Shown piece by piece: positions 1 to 5,496 of a stretch of DNA of 5,496 bases. This DNA is from JAYEJW01 sp034716535 (GTDB taxonomy: Bacteria > Pseudomonadota > Gammaproteobacteria > Chromatiales > Chromatiaceae). The stretch is taken from assembly GCA_034716535.1 (NCBI GenBank), contig JAYEJW010000610.1:1-5496 (forward strand). The letters run 5' to 3'. Position 1 is the stretch's first letter. Every line of letters begins with the position of its first letter. The position numbers and the translations under genes were made by a program. Below the pieces are notes generated by a model, which was not told the origin of the DNA, made no database searches, and saw only the letters and a list, made by a program, of their open reading frames with translations.

Positions 1-102
1 GCGCTACTCCTGGCTGCTGTACCTTTGCTGCGACCGACGACGCCGAATCGGCACCGTCCATGGTCACCTAGCGGGAGCGCGAGGCCGGCAGCTCCCGTAG
101 GC

Positions 103-132
103 TTGACGGTAATCTGACAAAGTAGAAATAAT
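103..132 (+). promoter_or_regulatory. Possible sigma-70-type promoter
   Basis: TTGACG (103-108) is followed after 18 bp by AATAAT (127-132), each one mismatch from the TTGACA/TATAAT consensus. Transcription would start near 139 and run towards the hairpin at 215-260. No gene follows closely, so this may be chance in a locally AT-rich patch. Confidence 0.2.
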
Positions 133-214
133 CTTAGAGACAATAGGCCAGCCCAACAGCACGCTGCGCATCGGCAGCTACGAACGCCAGCTCACCGCCG
201 GCAGCCATCTGCCT

Positions 215-260
215 GTTAACGAACGACACGGAGCTGCGTAGCTCCATGTCGTTCGTTAAC
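215..260. repeat. 46-nt near-perfect inverted repeat (hairpin)
   Basis: Two 21-nt arms (215-235 and 240-260) are reverse complements except for one C-A mismatch, and are separated by the four bases GCGT. Both outer ends are GTTAAC, a HpaI-type palindrome. No T-run follows the right arm, which continues TAGTTCTCGG, so a classical intrinsic terminator is unlikely. The symmetry suggests a REP/MITE-like unit, a bidirectional transcriptional barrier, a protein binding site, or a fold recognised as single-stranded DNA. It resembles an integron attC only superficially, because the outer boxes do not fit the RYYYAAC/GTTRRRY consensus. The structure is seen directly; its role is unknown. Confidence 0.85.
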
Positions 261-457
261 TAGTTCTCGGATTTCAACCACGGCCCCCTCGAACCTCACA
301 CAGTCAGATGGACCGCGACGCTCGTCGCGTTTCCGATCGCCGCATACGACTATGCTCGTTGCCGCATGAGTACGTAGACCAACGAGGGGGACCGTCGCTT
401 GAGCCCAAACGCCCGCCACTGCAAATCTAAAGCCGTTGCCGAAAACAGTTGCCTCTG

Positions 458-475
458 TTACGTTTCGTGTGGGTA
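458..475 (+). repeat. Left terminal inverted repeat of ISL3 element
   Basis: TTACGTTTCGTGTGGGTA matches the reverse complement of 1883-1900 at 16 of 18 bases; the differences are at 464-465. It lies 142 bp upstream of the transposase start, a plausible distance for an IS end. Confidence 0.7.
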
Positions 476-617
476 GGGGGTGATACTCGTCAGCCGCTTT
501 CGATATAAAATTTGGTTGTTGTTGCGCTGCAGGCGTCTGCAATTGGCACGGAGCCCGCTCGCTCGGCGCAGCGGCCCATAATCCCAGCACGTAATAGCAT
601 CTCTGCGAGGTTCCGGT

Positions 618-1846
618 TTGGATCAGATGGCGTTGTTCACCGCCGCGCTCGGCCTGACAAGTCCCTGGGAGGTCGTTGACGTTGCCTTCGATCCGGGCCG
701 GGGACGGATCGACTTTCATGTTGGCTTTGCGCCGGGAACGCGGTTCGTCTGCCCGCAGTGCGCTACCGAGCATCAACCTGTCCACGATACCCGGGAGCGT
801 TCAACTTCTTCCAATATCAAGCCTATATCCATGCTCCGGTTCCCCGCGTACGCTGCAATGCCTGCGCGAAGACCACCCAAATCGAGGTCCCCTGGGCACG
901 CCCCAGCAGCGGTTTCACGCTGTTGATGGAAGCGCTGCTCGTGACGCTGTGCAAGGCGATGCCTGTGCGTCAGGTCGCCCAACTGCTCGGCGTCAGCGAT
1001 ATGCGTATCTGGCGAACCCTGGTTCACTACGTCGAGCAGGCACGCGCGCAAGAGGACTTCTCCGGTGCCGTCTCCATCGGTATCGACGAAACCGCCGCGC
1101 GCCGCGGACACAACTACATCAGCCTGTTTCACGACCTTGATGCCCCGCGTCTGCTGTTCTCCTGCGAAGGGCGAAAAGCCGAAGTCGTGGCGCAATTCGC
1201 CGAGGATCTGGAGGCCCATGGCGCCTGTTCCGAGCAGCTCCGCAATGTCTGTATCGTTATGTCCGCCAGTTACCGCGCCGGACTCGGCGAGCATATTCCA
1301 TGGGCCGCAATCACCTTCGATGAGTTCCCTGTCATCCAGTTGGTCAACAAGGCCGTCGACGAGGTCCGCCGCCAAGAGGTCAGGGCCATTCCCCAACTGA
1401 AGCGCAGCCGCTACATTTGGTTGAAAAACTCGCACGATTGGAGCCGCAGGCAGCTAAGTCAATTCGTCGATCTCCGAGGACTCAACCTCAAGACCCATCG
1501 CGCTTTTCGCATCAAGGAAACTCTGCGCGAAATCTTCCGCACCGCCGAGACCCCGAGCGAAGCCGAAGCCCTCCTCAATCGCTGGTACAGCTGGGCTCGG
1601 CGCTGCCGTCTCGAACCGATCAAAAAGGTCGCCAAGACGCTTAAGGATCACTGGCAAGGTATCCTAAATGCCTTCGATTCGAAGCTCACCAACGGGCGCG
1701 TCGAAGCAGCCAACTCGCTCATCCAAGCCGCGAAAGCCAAGCCCAGAGGCTACGGAACCACCAAGCATTTGATCACCATCTCTTACCTCGTCGCAGGGAA
1801 GCTCACGCATCTCCCGGCCTCACCTTTCGCGACTACGAGCGCGTAG
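618..1846 (+). pseudogene. ISL3-family transposase, frameshifted and catalytically dead
   Basis: This would encode a DDE transposase for its own IS. The reading starts at TTG 618, with GAGG seven bases upstream; ATG 627 is an alternative. The first segment has the family's N-terminus and the first zinc-ribbon pair, CPQC (encoded at 750-761). The frame breaks near 800: homologues read HDTRER-TWRHL-NFFQYQAY, but here the stretch between RER and FNFFQ is missing, which fits a 13-nt deletion. The second frame continues to 1846 with the second zinc pair (RCNAC), a helix-turn-helix region around 925-1060, and the DDE domain. The first catalytic Asp is present in GIDET (GAC 1085-1087) and the Glu in GRVEAANS (near 1703-1705). 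The second Asp, normally in VC(I/M)DMS, is Val (GTT 1256-1258). The usually conserved TFDEFH also reads TFDEFP. Family identity is very secure, and so is loss of function. Confidence 0.93.
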
Positions 1847-1882
1847 ATCCTCGTTACATTGCGCAATGAACTCTGACCCTGT

Positions 1883-1900
1883 TACCCACACGCGACGTAA
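1883..1900 (-). repeat. Right terminal inverted repeat of ISL3 element
   Basis: Read on the minus strand, this is TTACGTCGCGTGTGGGTA, which pairs with the left repeat at 458-475. It starts 36 bp after the transposase stop codon, as expected for a compact IS. Confidence 0.7.
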
Positions 1901-2011
1901 GAGACCCAAACATTTGACATGTTTCAAGACGCCTGCAAGCTGTTCTTCGCCCCGAACACTTCCGACTAAGAGCTTCCAGATTAGCGGCTACAAGAAACCG
2001 AAAATATCTAT

Positions 2012-2027
2012 TGCTTAGGTATAAGCA
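2012..2027. promoter_or_regulatory. Small palindrome upstream of beta-helix gene, possible operator or -10 region
   Basis: TGCTTA and TAAGCA form a perfect 6-bp inverted repeat around GGTA, 40 bp before the start codon at 2067. TATAAG (2020-2025) inside it could serve as a -10 box, but no good -35 lies at 16-18 bp upstream. A clean TTGACA at 1914-1919 has no matching -10 at the right distance. This is the best regulatory candidate in the 166-bp leader, but it is weak. Confidence 0.22.
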
Positions 2028-2066
2028 CCTTGATTACGCAGCCCCGCAAGCCGAAGGAGAACGACA

Positions 2067-3305
2067 ATGTCGAGATTATCGAATCGAATCCTGTATCCCA
2101 GCATCGCAATTGCCGTGTTCATCGCAGTGCCATGTAGCGCTGCGACCATAACCGCGAAAAGTTGTTCGCAGACTGATGTCTCTGCCGCGCTTTCGACGGC
2201 GGCAATCGGTGACACGGTCCAAGTTCCCCCCGGATCATGCTCGTGGTCAGGCTTGTCGATCGGGAAAGCCATCCACCTGAAAGGCGCCGGAACCGGTCAA
2301 ACGAACATCACGATAACCGGAGAACTCACCGTAACAAAGCAGTCGGTTGGCGTGCTCCGAGTCTCCGACTTTTCGTTTTCGAGGCAAGGAAGCGGTAGTG
2401 CCACCATCGGTATACGAGCAACCGGATCCTGGAACAATGAGCCTGTGGTTTTTGACAACAATGCGTTTACTGTCACCGACGCTACCCTCTTCAGGGTTGA
2501 GTCTCCGGGTGGGTTCATATTCTCCCGAAACAACGTCAACGCCGGCTGGGATGACATAATATTTCAACTCAAGGACAATGGCGGAGCGGTCTCCTGGCAG
2601 ACGGCCGACACCCTGGGCAACAGAGACACTACTGGTAAGAGGAACCACTACATCGAGGACAACACCATTTACGGCGGCACCAATACTACAGTGGATTGCG
2701 ACGATGGAGCACGGTGCGTGTACAGGCACAATACGGTCACCTACTCCGGATTCGGTTCCCATGGGTACGCTACTTCGCCTGTGGGGGTTCGTCATTTTGA
2801 GATCTACAACAACACGTGGCTGTACCCGACCTCTGGCTGTTCAACGCAGTTTGCCAATCAGAACTGGTTAGCGCGCCTGCGCGGCGGCACCGGTGTCGTC
2901 TTCAACAACACGATGCCCGATATCGCCGCGGCGTGCGGTTGGGGCGACAAGCCCGAAGTACGCCTTGATCTTCGCGGGGCGGAGGACGTACGGCCACAAG
3001 GAAGCTGTTCCCAGACAACATACCCTGTGCCTCGACAGATCGGCCAGAACCACAATGGAGCAAACTACTTCACCGATCCGGTCTATATCTGGGGCAACAG
3101 CAAGACGCCCACTCTTGGACTCGGTTGGGGTTGGGGCAACCCATGCGGCTTCAATTGGGACACTTTCGTCAAGCCGGGCCGAGACTATGTCATGGGCGGT
3201 GCAAAGCCTGGGTACGCCCCTTACACCTACCCGCACCCCCTGGCCCAAGTAAGCAGTAAACCCGGTAGCTTGGCGGCCCCGAGCAATTTGCAGATCGTTC
3301 AATGA
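2067..3305 (+). CDS. Secreted right-handed parallel beta-helix protein (pectate-lyase-like fold)
   Basis: The 412-residue product has a Sec signal peptide: Arg3 and Arg7, a hydrophobic core to about residue 21, and likely cleavage after CSA (residue 25). The mature start, with CSQTDVSAAL and GDTVQVPPGSCSW (33-60), is the familiar first turn of beta-helix proteins that resemble polysaccharide lyases. Repeated Asn-bearing turns follow: FDNNAF (129-134), FSRNNV (152-157), IEDNTIYG (196-203), YRHNTV (219-224), IYNNTW (246-251) and VFNNTM (278-283). Near the end are PVYIWGN (338-344), the GRDY motif (371-374) and YTYPHPL (386-392), typical of this family. Eight cysteines remain after cleavage, which suggests disulfides outside the cytoplasm. 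The start is fixed by AAGGAG at 2054-2059, seven bases before ATG. I cannot identify catalytic residues, so lyase, hydrolase and binding roles all remain open. The last residues, LAAPSNLQIVQ, nearly repeat the end of the product of 3505-4500. Confidence 0.88.
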   Translation: MSRLSNRILYPSIAIAVFIAVPCSAATITAKSCSQTDVSAALSTAAIGDTVQVPPGSCSWSGLSIGKAIHLKGAGTGQTNITITGELTVTKQSVGVLRVSDFSFSRQGSGSATIGIRATGSWNNEPVVFDNNAFTVTDATLFRVESPGGFIFSRNNVNAGWDDIIFQLKDNGGAVSWQTADTLGNRDTTGKRNHYIEDNTIYGGTNTTVDCDDGARCVYRHNTVTYSGFGSHGYATSPVGVRHFEIYNNTWLYPTSGCSTQFANQNWLARLRGGTGVVFNNTMPDIAAACGWGDKPEVRLDLRGAEDVRPQGSCSQTTYPVPRQIGQNHNGANYFTDPVYIWGNSKTPTLGLGWGWGNPCGFNWDTFVKPGRDYVMGGAKPGYAPYTYPHPLAQVSSKPGSLAAPSNLQIVQ

Positions 3306-3460
3306 AGCCCGACATCGTTGAACTTCCTCGCGCAGCACTCGATGAAATTGATGCGAACAACTGCGCGCAGAATCCGCCATTCATAGGGTGGACTTTGACC
3401 AAGCGGTGCCCGATACGACAGATGATGATGCCGTACAGAAACAAGGCAACGCGTGCGTGA
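3302..3460 (+). CDS. Possible 52-residue ORF overlapping the beta-helix stop (ATGA)
   Basis: An ATG at 3302 overlaps the TGA of the beta-helix gene (3303-3305) in an ATGA arrangement that could allow coupled translation. The frame begins MKPDIVELPRAALDEID and stays open to a TGA at 3458-3460. It has an acidic first third, a more basic end, two cysteines, no signal peptide and no membrane segment. No Shine-Dalgarno precedes it, so expression would depend on coupling. I recognise no family. It fills most of the 199-bp gap between the two secreted-protein genes and could equally be a decayed remnant or chance. Confidence 0.25.
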   Translation: MKPDIVELPRAALDEIDANNCAQNPPFIGWTLTKRCPIRQMMMPYRNKATRA

Positions 3461-3493
3461 GCGCCGCCCCGCGGCCCAACCGCATCACCATTG

Positions 3494-3499
3494 AAGGAG
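3494..3499 (+). promoter_or_regulatory. Ribosome binding site fixing the start of the second secreted protein
   Basis: AAGGAG lies five bases before ATG 3505. It selects that ATG over upstream in-frame starts reaching back to 3388, which would add 39 polar residues ahead of the signal peptide and destroy its normal position. Confidence 0.8.
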
Positions 3500-3504
3500 T
3501 ACTC

Positions 3505-4500
3505 ATGAGCATCCGAAACCTCGCTCGTTCGCTCGCTTTTGTGATGGGATTCAGCATTGCTGCTGCCGCCCACGCAGAGGCACTTCCTGAAGGCGACGCC
3601 GGCATCGCGGCGCGATATCCAGGGGATACTGGTATTGCCGCGGATCCAGCCGTGATCTTTGCGGACAACTTCGAATCTTACGGGAACGTGGCAGGGCTCA
3701 CCAGCAAGTGGACAGACGTGTATCACAACGTACGTATCGCCACCGAACCGGGGAATACCTTTAGCGGAGGTAAAGCGCTCGAGTTCCGGATTCCCAGACA
3801 GAGCAGCGAGCTAAGCAACACGGCGGCCAAACAGTTGACAAACAAGCAGGACGTCCTCTTCCTTAGGTATTATTCAAAGTTCGACGGCCAGTTCAACGTC
3901 CTCGGCTCTAGTCATAATGGCAGCAGCATCAATGCGAATTTCTACATCAACGGCCAGTCGACCCCGGGCATCCCGGCGGACGGGGATAACAAGTTCCTAG
4001 TCGCCTACGAGAACTGGCGCGAGGACTCAACCGTCGCCAATCCTGGGCGTCTCAACGTCTACGTCTACCATCCCGAGCAGCGATCACAGTGGGGCGATCA
4101 CTGGTTTCCGTCGGGGCTGATCCTTCCCTTCGGGGGAGACCCCAAGGCCTTCTTCGGTTCCGATTTCATGGCCCGTCCCGATGTAGTGCCCGAGGTAGGG
4201 CGGTGGTACTGCTACGAGCTGATGGTCAAGGCGAACACACCTGGGAAGCGTGATGGCCGAATCGCGTTCTGGCTGGACGGCAAGCTCGTTGCGGACTTTC
4301 CCAATCTGCGGCTGCGCGATGTAGACACGCTAAAAATCGACCGGTTCTCGCTAGAGTTTCATATCAAGAGCAACACCTCCAGCGAAACGAGAAAGTGGTA
4401 CGATAATGTTGTGGCTGCCACGTCCTACATCGGTCCGATGGCGGCGACTGGAACTGCGCCGCCACTAGCGGCGCCATCCAATCTCCGCGTCGCCCCCTGA
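3505..4500 (+). CDS. Secreted concanavalin-like (jelly-roll) protein, possible polysaccharide lyase or binding protein
   Basis: The 331-residue product begins with a Sec signal peptide (MSIRNLARS, hydrophobic to about 20, likely cleavage after AHA at residue 24). The mature N-terminus carries two copies of a short motif, GDAGIAARYP (30-39) and GDTGIAADP (40-48). Then comes IFADNFESYG (51-60), the usual opening strand of secreted beta-sandwich domains. Further marks are VLFLRYYSKFD (117-127), LNVYVYHPEQRSQWGDHW (183-200), RWYCYELMVKANTPGKRDG (233-251), IAFWLDGKLVADF (253-265) and KWYDNVVAATSYIGP (297-311). The pattern of a W-x-C-x-E-like strand, then x-x-W-x-DGK, then WYDxVVxAT is typical of concanavalin-like folds near polysaccharide lyase groups such as PL14/PL20. 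That placement is by resemblance, and no active site can be assigned. The C-terminal tail PLAAPSNLRVAP mirrors that of the beta-helix protein. The gene lies 199 bp downstream on the same strand, so the two probably share transcription. Confidence 0.85.
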   Translation: MSIRNLARSLAFVMGFSIAAAAHAEALPEGDAGIAARYPGDTGIAADPAVIFADNFESYGNVAGLTSKWTDVYHNVRIATEPGNTFSGGKALEFRIPRQSSELSNTAAKQLTNKQDVLFLRYYSKFDGQFNVLGSSHNGSSINANFYINGQSTPGIPADGDNKFLVAYENWREDSTVANPGRLNVYVYHPEQRSQWGDHWFPSGLILPFGGDPKAFFGSDFMARPDVVPEVGRWYCYELMVKANTPGKRDGRIAFWLDGKLVADFPNLRLRDVDTLKIDRFSLEFHIKSNTSSETRKWYDNVVAATSYIGPMAATGTAPPLAAPSNLRVAP

Positions 4501-4544
4501 ACATGCAAGCGCGCCACAGTGCCGACTGTCGATGTTACAAGCCC

Positions 4545-5094
4545 GATATCGCTGGCGCGGGCGTGTCCGCGCGCCGGGTCGAGGACATCACCGAAGCGCT
4601 GTGGGGCCACGCGGGTGAGCTCGGGGACGGTCTCTAAGCTCAACCAGAAGGTCTACAAACACATCGAGACCTGGCGCAACCGGCTCATCGAGGGCGAGCA
4701 CCCCTACGTCTACCTCGACGGGGTGGTCTTGAAGCGTAGCTGGGCCGGTAAGGTGCGCAATGTCTCAGTGCTGGTGGCGATCGGTGTCGGCGCCGACGGC
4801 TACCGCCGGATCCTCGGCGTGGCCGAAGGCCTCAAGGAAGACAAGGCGGGCTGGAGCGGCTTCCTGCGTCATCTGAAGGAACGGGGTCTGCAGGGTGTGC
4901 AGCTGGTCATCTCCGACGCCGGCCTGGGTCTGAAGGAGTCCGGTGTCCGACTACTACGCTGAGGCGCGCTGGCAGCGCTGTGTCGTGCACTTCTACCGCA
5001 ACGTGTTCAGGCCACGCACCCAACGCCAAGGTCAAAGAGGTCGCACGCATGCTCAAGGCCATTCACGCCCAAGAGAGCCTGCAGGCGGCGCAGG
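4545..5094 (+). pseudogene. IS256-family transposase remnant, 5'-truncated with three +1 frameshifts
   Basis: This is a fragment of a Mutator-type DDE transposase (PF00872-like). Recognisable sequence starts at about AGAGVSARRVEDITEALWG (to 4607), so roughly the first hundred residues of a normal protein are missing. An extra C at 4607/4608 shifts the frame. The next segment, RVSSGTVSKLNQKVYKHIE onward, includes YVYLDGV with the first catalytic Asp (GAC 4717-4719) and VISDAGLGL with the second (GAC 4915-4917). The Cys usual after SDA in this subgroup is Gly here. A second +1 shift at 4940-4943 leads to SDYYAEARWQRCVVHFYRNVF, and a third (extra G at 5010/5011) to APNAKVKEVARMLKAIHAQ. Similarity stops at about 5094, before the catalytic Glu region. 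It begins about 45 bp after the stop of the jelly-roll gene. It cannot be functional as read. Confidence 0.9.
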
Positions 5095-5193
5095 ATCGGC
5101 GGCACCGCGTACGCGGATCTGCGCGCCGGTGAGGTGGATCTCGATCTCGCCCTCGCCAGGGGCCGAGCCCGTTGTTGGGTCAGTCTGGCCGGT
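5092..5193 (-). pseudogene. Possible IS66-type accessory protein (TnpA/OrfA) C-terminal fragment
   Basis: The minus-strand frame from 5193 to 5092 gives 34 open codons containing GEGEIEIHLTGAQIRVRGAADP. That alternating acidic/aliphatic strand followed by RVRGAxDP resembles the C-terminal end of the small OrfA protein of IS66-family elements, which normally precedes tnpB. The stretch lies exactly between the end of IS256 similarity and the end of IS1380 similarity, so it needs a separate origin. It is short and recognised by pattern only, and no start, stop or IS66 end is visible. Confidence 0.4.
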
Positions 5194-5386
5194 GCATGGA
5201 GCAACAACGGCCGGCTAGTGATCGATTCGGTGTGCTTGTCCGGATCGGCAAGACGCACGAACAGGCTCCACCAATCGTAGACCAGGGCGGTCATGCGGGC
5301 CATGAACCGGCAACGCTTGAGGTCTCGGGTCGTGAACCACCCCAACCCCAATGGTTCTTGAGCTCGTCGGTGTAGTTCCGGCAGCC
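5193..5386 (-). pseudogene. IS1380-family transposase C-terminal fragment, frameshifted
   Basis: Read from 5386 down to 5193, this encodes the C-terminal part of a DDE transposase of the IS1380 group (PF13701-like). The first frame gives GCRNYTDELKNHWGWG, matching the family's DCENxxDELKNxWGWG block. The Glu of DCEN, part of the expected catalytic region, is Arg here. A single missing base near 5337 shifts the frame into FTTRDLKRCRFMARMTALV, then YDWWSLFVRLADPDKH and ESITSRPLLLHA. After HA the expected RxTxHAGQT block is lost and other sequence begins. Both ends are missing, so this is a remnant about 65 codons long, opposite in orientation to the IS256 piece. Confidence 0.85.
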
Positions 5387-5496
5387 GTGCGTGGATCGGG
5401 AGTGTCAGCGCACTACGATGTACGGTAGGGGAACCATCACCCGACGAAAAAATTAATCCCTGCCCCAAGCCGTCCGACAAAGGTGTTGCTGCCTGT
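5387..5496. other. Right edge, unassigned
   Basis: About 110 bp with no recognised gene. On the minus strand TGATG at 5440-5436 followed by codons for MVPLPY faintly recalls the start of IS66 TnpB, but the frame stops after ten codons. An A/T-rich patch, AAAAAATTAAT, lies at 5447-5457. Confidence 0.35.

Larger units (their letters stand above)
1..457. other. Left flank with no recognised gene
   Basis: I read both strands of this stretch and recognise no protein family. The longest plus-strand readings are short and have no convincing ribosome site: one open frame runs from the window edge to a TAG at 98-100, and another, without an ATG, ends at the TAG at 238-240. A long minus-strand frame (785 down to 216) crosses the hairpin and the left end of the ISL3 element and antisenses the transposase, so I treat it as a shadow. 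The only strong structure is the hairpin at 215-260. The stretch could be a decayed intergenic region or the remains of an older mobile element. Confidence 0.5.
458..1900 (+). mobile_element. ISL3-family insertion sequence, inactivated
   Basis: The element spans about 1.44 kb and carries one ISL3-type transposase gene (618-1846). It is bounded by inverted repeats at 458-475 and 1883-1900 that match at 16 of 18 positions. Size and one-gene layout fit the ISL3 family. The exact tips are uncertain: the inner 10 bp (466-475 and 1883-1892) match perfectly, and the true ends could lie there or up to 8 bp further out. No convincing 8-bp target duplication is visible with either choice: bases 450-457 and 1901-1908 differ, while 458-465 and 1893-1900 share only a central ACGT. 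Because the transposase is broken, the copy can move only if an intact relative supplies enzyme in trans. Confidence 0.75.

Noticed and set aside
215..260. Hairpin as an integron attC site
   Set aside because: The outer boxes, TGTTAAC and GTTAACT, break the RYYYAAC and GTTRRRY consensus. The arms are too perfectly paired, without the extrahelical bases typical of attC, and no integrase or cassette is visible.
215..260. Hairpin as a rho-independent terminator
   Set aside because: No T-run follows either arm on either strand.
216..785. 189-codon minus-strand frame over the hairpin and ISL3 left end
   Set aside because: It crosses the IS boundary, includes both hairpin arms, antisenses the transposase 5' end and resembles no family I know.
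773..1435. 220-codon minus-strand frame inside the ISL3 element
   Set aside because: It is antisense to the clear transposase reading; its openness follows from the GC-rich codon use of the real gene.
3388..3504. Upstream extension of the jelly-roll protein by 39 residues
   Set aside because: It would bury the signal peptide behind a polar stretch; ATG 3505 has AAGGAG at five bases and a standard signal peptide.
4456..4474. GCGCCGC / GCGGCGC hairpin near the end of the jelly-roll gene
   Set aside because: It lies inside the coding sequence for the Ala-Pro tail and has no following T-run; GC-rich codons explain it.
5406..5440. Start of an IS66 TnpB gene on the minus strand
   Set aside because: Only MVPLP resembles the family; the frame stops after ten codons.
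1..5496. CRISPR array, tRNA or rRNA gene
   Set aside because: I saw no regularly spaced direct repeats, cloverleaf-like segment or rRNA-like stretch on either strand.

Overview
The window looks like an accessory, IS-rich stretch of a GC-rich proteobacterial chromosome or large plasmid. The evidence is strong AAGGAG Shine-Dalgarno sites, Gram-negative-type signal peptides, and remnants of ISL3, IS256, IS1380 and possibly IS66 elements. A purple-sulfur-type or environmental gammaproteobacterium would fit, but the genus cannot be read from the sequence.

Layout, left to right. Positions 1-457 hold no recognisable gene; their one clear structure is a 46-nt, almost perfect hairpin at 215-260. Positions 458-1900 are an ISL3-family insertion sequence bounded by 18-bp inverted repeats with two mismatches. 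Its transposase is dead twice over: about 13 nt are missing early in the gene, causing a frameshift, and the second catalytic aspartate codon reads valine. A 166-bp leader (1901-2066) precedes the only two convincing intact genes. These are a secreted right-handed beta-helix protein (2067-3305) and a secreted concanavalin-like/jelly-roll protein (3505-4500). A possible 52-codon ORF overlaps the stop of the first gene by ATGA. From about 4545 to 5390 the DNA is a graveyard of transposase pieces. A 5'-truncated IS256-family gene carries three +1 frameshifts; then, on the minus strand, come a short stretch resembling the end of an IS66 accessory protein and an IS1380-family C-terminal piece with its own frameshift. 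The last ~100 bp are unassigned.

The two secreted proteins are the biological cargo. Both carry Sec-type signal peptides, both have folds common among polysaccharide lyases and polysaccharide-binding proteins, and both end in nearly the same short tail (LAAPSNL followed by a few residues). I infer that they work together outside the cytoplasm on a polysaccharide, perhaps an exopolysaccharide or a plant/algal polymer. No catalytic residues can be assigned from the sequence alone. With dead IS elements on both sides, the pair looks like a cargo island that arrived or was rearranged by transposition.
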